Assembly: GCF_014274685.1 (NCBI RefSeq)
Contig: NZ_CP060393.1
Coordinates: 1,423,501-1,487,500, forward strand
DNA: 64,000 nucleotides
Direction of reading: 5' to 3'
Source of the DNA: Edaphobacter sp. 4G125
GTDB taxonomy: Bacteria; Acidobacteriota; Terriglobia; Terriglobales; Acidobacteriaceae
In this document: piece by piece, positions 24,976 through 34,142 of the stretch
How the letters are laid out: every line of letters begins with the position of its first letter
Numbering within the stretch: the first letter of the stretch is position 1
Notes under the pieces: generated by a model
Told to the model about the DNA's origin: nothing
What the model saw: the letters and a program-made list of their open reading frames with translations, nothing else
The model's database searches: none
Translations under genes and position numbers: made by a program

Positions 24976-25737
24976 ATGTCTGAACCGGTTCGCCCAAATA
25001 CTCCTGTTTCTTCTCGTCAAACTCCCTCTCTTGAAAACGGGCAGGTTCACGAAGAAAAGCACTTCGAGTCTGGTGCAATGGTGCGCGATATTGTGATCGG
25101 CCTCTCAGACGGCCTCACTGTGCCCTTTGCTCTTGCTGCAGGGCTTTCAGGTGCGGTGGCTTCTTCGAGAATTGTTGTTTTAGCTGGTCTGGCCGAGATC
25201 GTTGCCGGATCAATCGCAATGGGTCTTGGCGGATATCTGGCTGCTCGCGGAGATGCCGAGCACTATGCCTCTGAGAAGGAGAGAGAACAGCGTGAGGTTA
25301 TTGAGATGACTCACGACGAGGAAGAGGAAATCTACGAGATCTTTGAGCAATACTCCGTTCCTCGTGCCAATGCTGCTCCTGTACTGGAAGCCCTTAGGCA
25401 AAATCCGGCAGCATGGGTCGAGTTTATGATGCGTTTTGAACTTGGGCTTGACGAACCTCCGCCTGGCCGTGCCTACCGTTCCGCTCTCACGATTGCCTTC
25501 TCCTACATCGCAGGTGGGCTCATTCCGCTCATGCCTTATATGCTTATCGCTGAAAATAGCCTGGCACTGCAATTTTCTGTTGTGATTACGCTGGTAGCTC
25601 TGGCTATCTTTGGCGCACTGAAGGGGAGAATCGTCGGAACAGGCTGGCTTCGCAGTGCAATCCAAACCGTATTGATTGGAGGATGCGCGGCGGCGGCAGC
25701 CTATCTGTTGGCCCGCTTGCTGAATCAGTACGCGTAA
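24976..25737 (+). CDS. VIT1/CCC1-family iron/manganese transporter
   Basis: The 253-residue protein has the family blocks: helix 1 VRDIVIGLSDGLTVPFALAAGLSGAV, EIVAGSIAMGLGGYLAARGDAEHY (the membrane region followed by the acidic metal-binding hairpin EREQREVIEMTHDEEEEIYEIF), then three C-terminal helices. These proteins move ferrous iron or manganese out of the cytoplasm. The short N-terminal extension (about 30 residues) is hydrophilic. It is divergent from the DUF5666 gene (126-base gap). No ferritin or Fur gene is adjacent. Confidence 0.9.
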   Translation: MSEPVRPNTPVSSRQTPSLENGQVHEEKHFESGAMVRDIVIGLSDGLTVPFALAAGLSGAVASSRIVVLAGLAEIVAGSIAMGLGGYLAARGDAEHYASEKEREQREVIEMTHDEEEEIYEIFEQYSVPRANAAPVLEALRQNPAAWVEFMMRFELGLDEPPPGRAYRSALTIAFSYIAGGLIPLMPYMLIAENSLALQFSVVITLVALAIFGALKGRIVGTGWLRSAIQTVLIGGCAAAAAYLLARLLNQYA

Positions 25738-25812
25738 TAGGTGCGGAAGAGAAAAAGCAACAAAACCGATACCAATCCCATCCCATAGAACAAACGGCGA
25801 AAGGATAATCGT

Positions 25813-27186
25813 ATGCCTGCTTCTATCGAAAATGCCGCCCTCGCACTTCTTGCCCGCTTTAAAGCGGTTCGAAGCGCGACGCTTGCTCTCTGTCGACCGC
25901 TCTCGCCGGAAGACATGATGGTGCAGTCCTGTCCGGAAGCGAGTCCTGTGAAGTGGCATCTTGCCCACACCAGTTGGTTTTTTGAAACCTTTGTCCTCTC
26001 GGAGTTTCTTGCCGGTTATACCCCCTTTCATCCGGACTTCCGCTGGCTCTTCAACAGCTACTACAATTCACTCGGAGAGATGCCTGAAAAGAAGTTGCGC
26101 TCCTCTTTTTCCCGGCCACCTGTGGATCTCATTCTCGCTTACCGTACGCATGTGGATACAGCAATTGAACGCCTGCTGCAATGTCCAGCAGAGGACGAAG
26201 CCGCGCGTCGTATCGGGCTGGGGATCGAGCACGAACAACAGCACCAGGAGTTAATTGCAACCGACATCAAGCACGCTCTCTTCACCAATCCTCTTCATCC
26301 TGCGTATATCAATCCTGTCGAACCAATACCTGCTGCCGCCATTGCTCCTCCACTCGACTGGGTCGAGTTCGCGCCAGGTCTTACAGAGATAGGCTTCACG
26401 CCTGATCCTTCAACAACAGACGCTTTTGCCTTTGACAATGAGGCGCCGCGCCATCCTGTCTACATTGCTCCTTTCCGTCTTGCGACTCGCCCTGTAACCT
26501 GCGCGGAATATCTCGCCTTTATCGATCAGAACGGCTATCAGAGGCCTGAGCTTTGGCTTTCCGAGGGATGGACGACCATTCGCTCTGAAGGATGGCAGGC
26601 GCCTCTCTACTGGCAGCGCGATTCCGAGACGAAGTCCGGCTGGTCGATCTATACACTTCACGGGCTCATTCCTCTCGAAGACCTCTCTGAGACTCCTGTC
26701 TGTCACCTCAGCTTCTTTGAGGCTGACGCTTATGCACGTTGGGTGGGTCATCGCCTTCCCACGGAGTTCGAGTGGGAGTATGCAGCGTCGCAACTTCAAG
26801 CGCTGACAAACAACTCCCCATCGCAACCACAACTCCCGATCGCTCCTCTTTCCACTCCATCGAATGCGCAATCGGCTTATGCCAATCTGCTCGAAACCGG
26901 ACACCTTCATCCCACGGTGGCCAGTCATCTTCCTGGATTGCAGCAGATCTTCGGAGATACATGGGAGTGGACGGCCAGTCCCTACACGGGCTACCCCGGC
27001 TACGCTTCTCTCCCTGGCGCGCTCGGCGAATATAACGGAAAGTTCATGAGCTCGCAGATGGTCCTTCGTGGTGGTTCCTGCGTTACGCCGGCAACTCACA
27101 TCCGTGCGACCTACCGCAACTTCTTCGCGCCTGCTACGCGTTGGCAGTTCTCTGGAGTCAGACTGGCGCGAGACCTCGCGAAGTAG
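25813..27186 (+). CDS. egtB: Ergothioneine biosynthesis sulfoxide synthase EgtB
   Basis: The 457-residue protein combines an N-terminal DinB-like helical domain and a C-terminal formylglycine-generating-enzyme-like fold. The iron-binding three-His site is visible: H52 in KWHLAHTSWFF, and H140 and H144 in IEHEQQHQELIATD. The C-terminal block ends FGDTWEWTASPYTGYPGY...VLRGGSCVTPATHIRATYRNFF. EgtB joins a sulfur donor (gamma-Glu-Cys or Cys) to trimethylhistidine. The start has AAAGGA eight bases upstream. egtD is at 29229-30278 on the same strand; no egtA, egtC or egtE is recognised nearby. Confidence 0.93.
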   Translation: MPASIENAALALLARFKAVRSATLALCRPLSPEDMMVQSCPEASPVKWHLAHTSWFFETFVLSEFLAGYTPFHPDFRWLFNSYYNSLGEMPEKKLRSSFSRPPVDLILAYRTHVDTAIERLLQCPAEDEAARRIGLGIEHEQQHQELIATDIKHALFTNPLHPAYINPVEPIPAAAIAPPLDWVEFAPGLTEIGFTPDPSTTDAFAFDNEAPRHPVYIAPFRLATRPVTCAEYLAFIDQNGYQRPELWLSEGWTTIRSEGWQAPLYWQRDSETKSGWSIYTLHGLIPLEDLSETPVCHLSFFEADAYARWVGHRLPTEFEWEYAASQLQALTNNSPSQPQLPIAPLSTPSNAQSAYANLLETGHLHPTVASHLPGLQQIFGDTWEWTASPYTGYPGYASLPGALGEYNGKFMSSQMVLRGGSCVTPATHIRATYRNFFAPATRWQFSGVRLARDLAK

Positions 27187-27202
27187 ATAGCAAAGGGAAG
27201 AA

Positions 27203-27982
27203 CTATTTCTCCAGCGATGCGTTTCGGATAGCGTTCTTCGTCTGTCCAATCCACACAATCGCATCTTCCATCATTCGATTCTGAATATCGCTGGTGAAGA
27301 TTTTGTCGCCATGACCCATATTCATATAAAGCATGCGATAACGCGTGTTCGTCCACATCACTGGAAGATCGCCGCCACGAAGAATATCCTTCATCCCCAA
27401 CGGATAGTTGGAAGATGCCAAAGTTAGCAGCACCTTTACGTCCTTGTTCTCACGTGGAGATGGCTTCCAGATGTACCACTCGTTCGCGGGAGATAGAAAA
27501 TTGGCAGGCAGATGTCGCGTTACCGGATGTTCAGGGTGATCGACTGTGAGGGTTGCCGGCAACGGCGGCCAGTTATTCCCGTAAAAGACGCCCCCTCCAA
27601 GAAAGCGAACGAACCACGGCCATTGCGTGTTCTTGTCGTTATAGGCGGCAATATGGAAGCCCAGCCATCCGCCTCCGTTTTCCATATATTGCTCAAACGC
27701 TGCTCGCTGTTGCGGAGTATGGGGGAAATCATCCAGCCACAAAACGATCTGATAGTCGGCCAGCTTCTTTTGATTTAAATCATTCCAATCGTTCGTTGGG
27801 GTGAATTCAAATCCATCATGTTTCGCAGCGCCCTCGTAGAACCGGATCGCCTGGTGGGCGAATTCAACATGATCGTGCTCGACCGTATCGGAGTAAAAGG
27901 CGAGTACGCGAAATTTTGGCGACTGTGCGAATGCTGTGATGCTCAATGCTGCTAGCGCAGCAAGCTGTAAAACTCGTCTCAT
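27203..27982 (-). CDS. Secreted ThuA-domain protein
   Basis: The 259-residue product has a signal peptide (RRVLQLAALAALSITAFA) followed by the ThuA flavodoxin-like fold: FRVLAFYSDTVEHDHVEFAHQAI, YQIVLWLDDFPHTPQQRAAFEQYMENGGGWLGFHIAAY and the C-terminal LPVMWTNTRYRMLYMNMGHGD. ThuA domains are linked to sugar metabolism (first named for trehalose use) and occur in secreted glycan-active proteins of soil bacteria. It is convergent with egtB (16-base gap) and sits between egtB and egtD on the opposite strand. Confidence 0.87.
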   Translation of the reverse strand: MRRVLQLAALAALSITAFAQSPKFRVLAFYSDTVEHDHVEFAHQAIRFYEGAAKHDGFEFTPTNDWNDLNQKKLADYQIVLWLDDFPHTPQQRAAFEQYMENGGGWLGFHIAAYNDKNTQWPWFVRFLGGGVFYGNNWPPLPATLTVDHPEHPVTRHLPANFLSPANEWYIWKPSPRENKDVKVLLTLASSNYPLGMKDILRGGDLPVMWTNTRYRMLYMNMGHGDKIFTSDIQNRMMEDAIVWIGQTKNAIRNASLEK

Positions 27983-28071
27983 TGACTGTTCCTGAAGTCT
28001 GCCCTGTAAAATTTCATCTCATTGTAGATAAGCTATACGCAAAAAGCTTTATCAAGACTTTAGAGGTCAGG

Positions 28072-29118
28072 ATGCGCGCCGGACTTTTCTTTCTCAATTT
28101 TGTATTTTCCGTTGTATTTCTACCGGCCTTACACGCCCAAGCCCCTCCACAAACGGCGCTCATCAACCGCGATGCAGCGATGTATAACGAAGACAACCAG
28201 AAGCTCTATCTTGTGGACCAGATCCATAATCAAATCGTCGCAATCTCTTCCAGCGATTCGTCGCAAGTAATTCCTGTCGGCTCTGCCCCTATTGCACTTG
28301 CTCTCAATCCCACGACCGGCATGCTTTACGTCGTCAACTCCGGAAGCCGCAATGTTTCTGTCATTGATACCCACAAAGATGCCGTTGTCGCTACCGTTCC
28401 TACAGCGGCGCGACCGTATGCCATTGCTGTCGATGTGTCCTCCAATAGGGTTTACGTCTCCAATACCTTTAGCAACATGCTGACCGTCGTGGATGGAAAG
28501 ACAAATGCCGCGAAAAATCTGCCCACAGGTTCAGCGGACGTCATCCTTGTGGGGGATCGTCAGCATGTTTATCTCTTCGGATACGAAAGCGATACGGTTA
28601 CAGAACTCAATCCCGATACAGGCGTCATGACAAAGCTCTCGGCCGGCGCCATGCATCTCTGGGGAGCGGTACTCGATAAGCAGACTCTCTATATCTCGCA
28701 CGTTCAAGGTAAGAGCCTGGCTACAATCGACCTTGCCACGCATTCCATTCAGAACTTCACCACCGGAAACATGCCCTGTGCGATCGTACAAAGCAAAAAG
28801 ACAGGGCATCTCTATGTAGCAAACTATGCAGATGGAACCGTTTCGGTCTTTGGCGAAAATCGCAAGCTCGCCACCATCCCAGTCTCTCCTCACCCACAAG
28901 CACTCACTTTGGACGAAGAAGTTGGCCTCCTCTACGTGGCTAGTCCGCAACAGAACTCCATCACGGCCATCGATACCCGAACCAACCATGTTCGCAAGAC
29001 CTATTCCGGCCTCGAACACCCGTATGCGGTCGGGGTAAATCTCTCAAACCATCATGCATATTCCATCAATCTGGCGGAAAATTCATGGACAGCCCTTCAG
29101 CCGGCAGAGGCCTACTGA
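28072..29118 (+). CDS. Secreted YncE-like beta-propeller protein
   Basis: The 348-residue product starts MRAGLFFLNFVFSVVFLPALHA, a signal peptide. ATG 28072 has GAGG upstream; a longer frame from 27946 would overlap the ThuA gene. The body is a series of about seven YncE/NHL-like blades, each with a YVxNxxxxxVSVIDxxTxxVVATVPT-like core (for example MLYVVNSGSRNVSVIDTHKD and RVYVSNTFSNMLTVVDGKTN). Such propellers bind ligands or partners in the periplasm. It ends 110 bases before egtD and may share its promoter; a link to ergothioneine is not shown. Confidence 0.82.
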   Translation: MRAGLFFLNFVFSVVFLPALHAQAPPQTALINRDAAMYNEDNQKLYLVDQIHNQIVAISSSDSSQVIPVGSAPIALALNPTTGMLYVVNSGSRNVSVIDTHKDAVVATVPTAARPYAIAVDVSSNRVYVSNTFSNMLTVVDGKTNAAKNLPTGSADVILVGDRQHVYLFGYESDTVTELNPDTGVMTKLSAGAMHLWGAVLDKQTLYISHVQGKSLATIDLATHSIQNFTTGNMPCAIVQSKKTGHLYVANYADGTVSVFGENRKLATIPVSPHPQALTLDEEVGLLYVASPQQNSITAIDTRTNHVRKTYSGLEHPYAVGVNLSNHHAYSINLAENSWTALQPAEAY

Positions 29119-29228
29119 CACCGTCTCGTCAGCAGCATTACCGATTTTTCGTTCTGAAGGGCGAAAACCTGCATCCAATGGCTGTGCGGTTTGAAGGCCG
29201 CCCATGCCAAAAAGGAGACATCCGTACA

Positions 29229-30278
29229 GTGCCTATGCTGCCCGCGGCTACTGATCCGCTCTCTCTCAGCACTTCTCTTTGTACCCTGTCCCCCATCGAT
29301 GCTGTCGCTGCTGAGGCGCGTTCCGGCCTCTTGAGCGCTCCAAAGACACTCTCTCCCTGGCTCTTCTACGACGAAAACGGTTCCCGTCTCTTCGAACAGA
29401 TTACCGAACTGCCCGAGTACTACCTAACCCGTACCGAACGAGGTATCTTCCACGCATATGCGGACGAGATGATTGCATTGGCATCGGAGCCTACGGGGAG
29501 CGATCCCGCTCCCATCTTGACCCTTATCGAGTTGGGTGCTGGTACTGCAACCAAGACTGGGATTCTTCTTCGGGCCGCCGTCCGACGACAGAAGACGGTA
29601 GTTTATCAACCGGTCGATGTTTCAGAGACAGCGCTTGCAGAGGCCACAGAGAATATCCGTGGCCAGATCCCTGGCGTTACAGTGCGATGTCAGGTCGCCG
29701 ATTACACAACTCAGCCGCTTCCTCTGAACCGCTTGCCAAACACTCGTACGCTCGCCCTTTATATTGGTTCGAGCATCGGCAACTTCTCTCCTGAACAGGC
29801 ACGCGATGTTCTCTGGAATCTCCGTTCCCAGCTATTGCCCGGAGACAAGCTTTTGCTCGGTACAGATCTTGTCCCAGGAAACTTCAAGAGCATTGCGGAC
29901 CTTATTGCCGCCTATGATGACGCTTCAGGAGTAACCGCTGCCTTCAACCGCAATGTTCTCGCTCGCCTCAATCGCGAGCTGGGTGCTAACTTTCATTCCG
30001 AAACTTTTGAGCATCAGGCGCGCTGGAACGCCTCTGAATCCCGTATCGAAATGCACCTCGTATCAAGTCGTGCGCAACAGATCCACATCCCTGCCAACTC
30101 TTCTGGCCCCTCGTTCACGCTGGGGTTTGCACGAGGAGAAAGCATTCACACGGAGAACAGCTACAAGTTCACTCCAGAACGCACTCAACGCCTGTTGCAG
30201 TCCGCAGGCTTCGCGCTGGATCGTACATGGAAAGATGAGCAGCAGCTCTTCGCAGTTAACCTGGCGACTGCCATTTGA
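29229..30278 (+). CDS. egtD: L-histidine N-alpha-methyltransferase EgtD
   Basis: The product (about 349 residues) matches EgtD throughout: SPWLFYDENGSRLFEQITELPEYYLTRTE at the N-terminus, the SAM-binding block LTLIELGAGTATKTG, YQPVDVSETALAEA, ALYIGSSIGNFSP and GDKLLLGTDLV. EgtD trimethylates histidine to hercynine, the first step to ergothioneine; EgtB is encoded at 25813. Start: GTG 29229 or ATG 29235, both after AAAAGGAG (about 29210-29217); a longer frame from 29085 would overlap the propeller gene. It is convergent with moaC, one base apart. Confidence 0.93.
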   Translation: MPMLPAATDPLSLSTSLCTLSPIDAVAAEARSGLLSAPKTLSPWLFYDENGSRLFEQITELPEYYLTRTERGIFHAYADEMIALASEPTGSDPAPILTLIELGAGTATKTGILLRAAVRRQKTVVYQPVDVSETALAEATENIRGQIPGVTVRCQVADYTTQPLPLNRLPNTRTLALYIGSSIGNFSPEQARDVLWNLRSQLLPGDKLLLGTDLVPGNFKSIADLIAAYDDASGVTAAFNRNVLARLNRELGANFHSETFEHQARWNASESRIEMHLVSSRAQQIHIPANSSGPSFTLGFARGESIHTENSYKFTPERTQRLLQSAGFALDRTWKDEQQLFAVNLATAI

Positions 30279-30279
30279 A

Positions 30280-30744
30280 TCAGGGGCGGCGCCACTCTCC
30301 GCTCTTTCCGCCACTCTTGCTTACCAGTTCTATCTCACGGATACGGATTCCTTTGTCGAGCGCTTTGGTCATGTCGTAGATCGTAAGCGCTGCAACAGAG
30401 GCTGCCACCATCGCCTCCATCTCGACGCCCGTTCCTGCAACTGTTGCGGCGGTGGCCCCCACAGAAACTCCTCCCTCGAGGATATGAGTCTCCACATCAA
30501 TAAAACTCAGCGCCAGCGGATGGCACATCGGAATCAAAGTTGAAGTCTGTTTAGCTGCCTGGATTCCAGCAAATCGCGCGACTTCCAGCGGATTTCCCTT
30601 CGGGTTCTTTGGCAGTGCAGCAAGCGCCTCTGGCGAGAGTTCGACAAATGCCCTGGCCTTCGCCTCGCGCTTCGTTGCAGGCTTCGCGCTCACATCGACC
30701 ATGTGGGCCTGCCCCTGATCGTCATAGTGCGATAACTTCGTCAA
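30280..30744 (-). CDS. moaC: Cyclic pyranopterin monophosphate synthase MoaC
   Basis: The 154-residue protein carries the MoaC signatures IPMCHPLALSFIDV and GVEMEAMVAASVAALTIYDMTKALDK. With MoaA it makes cyclic pyranopterin monophosphate for the molybdenum cofactor. TTG 30744 is chosen because GGGAGG (30754-30759) lies nine bases upstream and the protein then starts LTKLSHYDDQGQAHMVDVS, the usual family beginning. A longer frame would start at TTG 30807 immediately after the moeA stop but lacks a ribosome binding site. It follows moeA by 63 bases. Confidence 0.92.
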   Translation of the reverse strand: MTKLSHYDDQGQAHMVDVSAKPATKREAKARAFVELSPEALAALPKNPKGNPLEVARFAGIQAAKQTSTLIPMCHPLALSFIDVETHILEGGVSVGATAATVAGTGVEMEAMVAASVAALTIYDMTKALDKGIRIREIELVSKSGGKSGEWRRP

Positions 30745-30807
30745 TCGGAAATGCCTCCCAGCATCAAACAGAATTCCTGCCTCTACTTTAGGCTGATCTT
30801 CAGGCAA

Positions 30808-32070
30808 TCATCGCAAAAGAACCGTGACCACATCATCTGCCCTAAACCCTGTGGTACCTTCCGGCAGAACGGCATAGCAGTTGGCTCGCGCATTCGCCGC
30901 CATATCGCCGGATCCCTGCCAGACCACCAGCTTCACCTCAGGACGTTGCCGGGTCGACGTAAGCCGAGCTGGTAAAACTCTCGTCAGGCCGGGTTTCCCT
31001 GGAATTTCTTCGCTCAAAGTAGCCTGTATAAAACGCGGCCCTTCTACTGGAGCTCCTCGCATCGCCCGCAGAAGCGGCTCGACAAAGCAAGCAAAAGTGA
31101 CCTGAGTTGAAACAGGATTGCCCGGCAGCCCGAAGAAGTACATCGCATGCATTCCCTCCCGTTCAGGCAATCGCCCAAACACCGCTGGCTTGCCCGGCTG
31201 CATCTTCACGCCCGTAAAGAAAAACTCCGCGCCAAGAGATTGCAACACCGGCTCGACTAGGTCATACTCCCCCATCGAAACGCCACCGCTGAGTAAAAGT
31301 AAGTTTGCCGTCCTTGCCCCTCGGATCCTCTCTTCGATCACCTCCTGTCGGTCCTGTGCGATCGGTTCGCGAACAGCTTTGCCCCCCGCTCTCTCCACCA
31401 ACGCAGCCAGCCCATAGCTGTTCGAATTCCGAATCTGCTCAGGTCCCGGAGTTTCTTCAATGTCCACCAGTTCATCACCCGTAGCGATAATCGCGACGGT
31501 GGGTCGCACAAATACCACCACTTTCGCTGCTCCACATGCTGCGGCCAAGGCAATCGTTGCAGCGTCCATCTCGGTTCCAGCCGCCAGGACTTCGTTGCCG
31601 GCGTGAGCTTCGCTTCCGCAGGGGACGATGTTTTCTCCAGCCGCCAGTCTGCGATCCTTGTGCAGGCGAATCGCAGAGTCATTTCGCTCCACATGTTCCA
31701 GCATCACCACGGCATCTGCGCCTGGAGGAACCGGTGCTCCAGTCATGACCTCAATCGCCTGGCCTACAGCCAACGGAGAACCTTCCCATTGTCGCCCCGC
31801 CTGAACCTGCCCCACGACGGAAAGCCATCTTTGTGCCATCACATCCGTTACCCGGACTGCAAACCCATCGCGGGTTGAGCGATCAAAGGGCGGATGGTCC
31901 CGATCTGCAACAACAGAAACTGCCAGCATTCTTCCCAGGGAATCGCCAAGCGATACCGTTTCGGTCGGTTGTTGTCCAACATGTGCCGCCTCGGCCAGGA
32001 CAATCCTTAAAGCATCATCGAAGCTCACGAGACGTTCACTCTCGCCTCCACGCACACTGGCTAATTTCAT
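30808..32070 (-). CDS. moeA: Molybdopterin molybdenumtransferase MoeA
   Basis: The 420-residue protein has the MoeA domains: N-terminal linker with DHPPFDRSTRDGFAV, the beta-domain with GQAIEVMTGAPVPPGADAVV, the molybdopterin-binding fold with IATGDEL, SNSYGL, LLLSGGVSMGEYD and GLPGNPVST, and a C-terminal beta barrel. MoeA inserts molybdenum into adenylylated molybdopterin. ATG 32070 has AAGGAG six bases upstream; a longer frame from 32112 would run into the terminator at 32098-32126. It is the first gene of a moeA-moaC pair; moaA, moaB, moaD, moaE and mogA are not in the window. Confidence 0.93.
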   Translation of the reverse strand: MKLASVRGGESERLVSFDDALRIVLAEAAHVGQQPTETVSLGDSLGRMLAVSVVADRDHPPFDRSTRDGFAVRVTDVMAQRWLSVVGQVQAGRQWEGSPLAVGQAIEVMTGAPVPPGADAVVMLEHVERNDSAIRLHKDRRLAAGENIVPCGSEAHAGNEVLAAGTEMDAATIALAAACGAAKVVVFVRPTVAIIATGDELVDIEETPGPEQIRNSNSYGLAALVERAGGKAVREPIAQDRQEVIEERIRGARTANLLLLSGGVSMGEYDLVEPVLQSLGAEFFFTGVKMQPGKPAVFGRLPEREGMHAMYFFGLPGNPVSTQVTFACFVEPLLRAMRGAPVEGPRFIQATLSEEIPGKPGLTRVLPARLTSTRQRPEVKLVVWQGSGDMAANARANCYAVLPEGTTGFRADDVVTVLLR

Positions 32071-32097
32071 CCATTCTCCTTCTATCGGGCCAAATGA

Positions 32098-32126
32098 AGA
32101 AGGCCCCGGCAACGCCGAGGCCTTCT
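32098..32126 (-). terminator. Terminator hairpin between the TPR gene and moeA
   Basis: Read on the minus strand: AGAAGGCC, one mismatch, CGGC, loop GTT, GCCG, mismatch, GGCCTTCT, then TCATTT. It is 18 bases past the TPR gene stop and separates that unit from moeA. Confidence 0.75.
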
Positions 32127-32144
32127 GAGGAGTAATTGAACAGC

Positions 32145-33341
32145 TTACCTCTTACCGCCCTTACCGGCCTTGTAGCTCGACTTGATTTCTGCTCCAATGC
32201 CCGACAGAATGCCCTTCACCTCTTCGACGCGAGCCTGCTCATTCGGAGAAGCCAGCTCGATGTACTCCTGATAGGCCTCGACGCATCCTGGGGGAGCGAC
32301 GATCTTCTGCGTCTTCGGATCAACCGTTGCCTTGGGGATCAAGGCCTGCCCCTTGATGTAATACGCATCGGCCCGCTTCGGATCGGCAGCGATGGCCTTG
32401 TCAGCGGCCACAGCGGCTTCGTCCAGCTTGCCTGCGTTGTACAGGGTCGCAGCTTCGTTGTAGTAGTACATGCCTGCGTTGGCCGGAAGAGCCTTCGCTG
32501 CCTGCTCATAAGCGTCTGAAGCCCCCTTACCATCGCCACTCTTCGCCAGGGCCTGTCCCATCTGGTTATAGGCCGCAGCGGTTGTCTCCACGTTGGGCTT
32601 CTTCGAGGCGGCATTGGCGTCAATGGCCTTCTTGTAAGAAGCAGCAGCATCGGTGTACTTCGTCTGGATCGTCTGATCGACGGGCTTACCCGCAGCCTTT
32701 GCTGCCTTCGCTGTTGCATCTGCCGAACCCAGTTGAGCGTCACCCAGTGCTACCCACAGAATGCCTTCATCCGGCTTCTGCGAGGTGGCTTGCTCCATAG
32801 CGCTGATGGCGGCATCGAAGTTCCCGGCTTTCGTGTCTGCACGTGCCTGGGTCAGCATTGCGTTCAGGTTTGCAATCTTCGCGTTGGCCTGCGTAACTTC
32901 AGAGTTCTTTTTCTTGAACTCCTCCAGCTGTTTGCGCTCTTCCGGAGTCATCTTGTCGAGGTACTCTTTGCGAGTCATGTCGAAGTTCAACAAGTGGTCT
33001 TCGCCTGCGGCGAAGTTCACATTGTCCAGGTAATCGACACTCTTGCCTTCCTGAAAAACGATCGCAAGGTAATTTCCCGGAGCGATTCCTGTCCCCTTGA
33101 AGTTACCGGATGCATCAATCTCAAACGTATTCGTATATTTACGGCTCTTCTCATCCGAGGAGCGGTCCTGGGTCAGCTTAACCTCGCCCTTCACGACGGG
33201 AGCGCCGATGGCATTGTTGACGTGACCATGCACACTGGCAGGAGCAGGTTGTTGTGCCCGTCCGTTCTGCGCTACGAGCGCGAGCACGAGCGCCAGGCAG
33301 GCCCCCAGACCTACGCTCCATTTTCTTCCGATACGATTCAT
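32145..33341 (-). CDS. Secreted protein with carboxypeptidase-regulatory-like and TPR domains
   Basis: ATG 33341 (AGGAG ten bases upstream) starts a signal peptide (GLGACLALVLALVAQNGRA). The 398-residue product then has a CarboxypepD_reg-like Ig domain (ASVHGHVNNAIGAPVVKGEVKL...GNYLAIVFQEG, about 30-110), a charged coil (EERKQLEEFKKKNSEVTQANAKI), and tetratricopeptide units up to about residue 340. The longer frame from 33407 lacks a ribosome binding site. It is probably a periplasmic scaffold of unknown partner, transcribed alone (terminator downstream, queC on the other side). Confidence 0.8.
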   Translation of the reverse strand: MNRIGRKWSVGLGACLALVLALVAQNGRAQQPAPASVHGHVNNAIGAPVVKGEVKLTQDRSSDEKSRKYTNTFEIDASGNFKGTGIAPGNYLAIVFQEGKSVDYLDNVNFAAGEDHLLNFDMTRKEYLDKMTPEERKQLEEFKKKNSEVTQANAKIANLNAMLTQARADTKAGNFDAAISAMEQATSQKPDEGILWVALGDAQLGSADATAKAAKAAGKPVDQTIQTKYTDAAASYKKAIDANAASKKPNVETTAAAYNQMGQALAKSGDGKGASDAYEQAAKALPANAGMYYYNEAATLYNAGKLDEAAVAADKAIAADPKRADAYYIKGQALIPKATVDPKTQKIVAPPGCVEAYQEYIELASPNEQARVEEVKGILSGIGAEIKSSYKAGKGGKR

Positions 33342-33422
33342 GAGTTTCGTTCTCCTGGTTTCAGTTCTCATCTGACCCGCCAATGGCCGGCCGTGGCTGG
33401 TTCTCAATCCTGCAACACTATG

Positions 33423-34142
33423 TTACCGATTGGATGCTGTTTTTGGGCTGGCATAGGGTATGGGATCTACAGCTCCGGCCTCACGAAACGCCCGCAGACG
33501 CAGAACACAGCTCTCGCAGACGCCACATGCCTCCCGTTCACCGGAATAGCATGACCAACTTACATGGAACGGTGCATCGAGTTCAACTCCCAGCCGCACA
33601 ATCTCGCTCTTTCTCATTGCAATCAAAGGGGTCTCGACCCGAATATCGCCCTCTTTTGTGCCGCGCCGGATCAGTTCATTGAAGGCGTCATAATAAGCGG
33701 GCCTGCAATCCGGATAACCGGAGCTGTCCTGTTCCACCGCTCCAATAAAGATTTTTTTCGCTCCCACGACCTCAGACCAGCTCACGGCTGCTGAGAGAAA
33801 ATGCGCATTTCTGAACGGGACATAAGTGACCGGGATCTCCGCTCCGATCTCCGTCTCTTCCGCCGGAGCATCCGGAACCGCGATCGAGCTGTCCGTCAGG
33901 GCTGAGCCTCCGATCCTGCGGAACAGATCCATCTTGAGTGGCAGAAACTCCTTCGCTCCGGTAAGCCGCGCAATCTCAGTTGCAGAGACAAGCTCCTTCG
34001 TCTCGGTTCTCTGTCCGTAGCTGAAGTGCAGGGAATAGACCTCGTAGTCCCGTGCCGCCAGTGCCGCGCATACGGTCGAGTCCATCCCGCCCGACAGGCA
34101 AAGCACTGCCCGCGGACGTGTAGCATTTGTGGAAATCGTCAT
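33423..34142 (-). CDS. queC: 7-cyano-7-deazaguanine synthase QueC
   Basis: The 239-residue protein has the PP-loop LSGGMDSTVCAALAAR and the C-terminal zinc site CYSGEREACGVCESCVLRLRAF. QueC converts carboxy-deazaguanine to preQ0 for queuosine or deazapurine-modified DNA. Its ATG overlaps the stop of the DUF2007 gene (ATGA), so translation is coupled. queD, queE and queF are not in the window, so tRNA queuosine is the default role. Confidence 0.94.
   Translation of the reverse strand: MTISTNATRPRAVLCLSGGMDSTVCAALAARDYEVYSLHFSYGQRTETKELVSATEIARLTGAKEFLPLKMDLFRRIGGSALTDSSIAVPDAPAEETEIGAEIPVTYVPFRNAHFLSAAVSWSEVVGAKKIFIGAVEQDSSGYPDCRPAYYDAFNELIRRGTKEGDIRVETPLIAMRKSEIVRLGVELDAPFHVSWSCYSGEREACGVCESCVLRLRAFREAGAVDPIPYASPKTASNR

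Noticed and set aside
25813..27186. Formylglycine-generating enzyme for the two sulfatases
   Set aside because: The C-terminal fold is related, but the N-terminal DinB-like domain with three His ligands and the presence of egtD identify EgtB.
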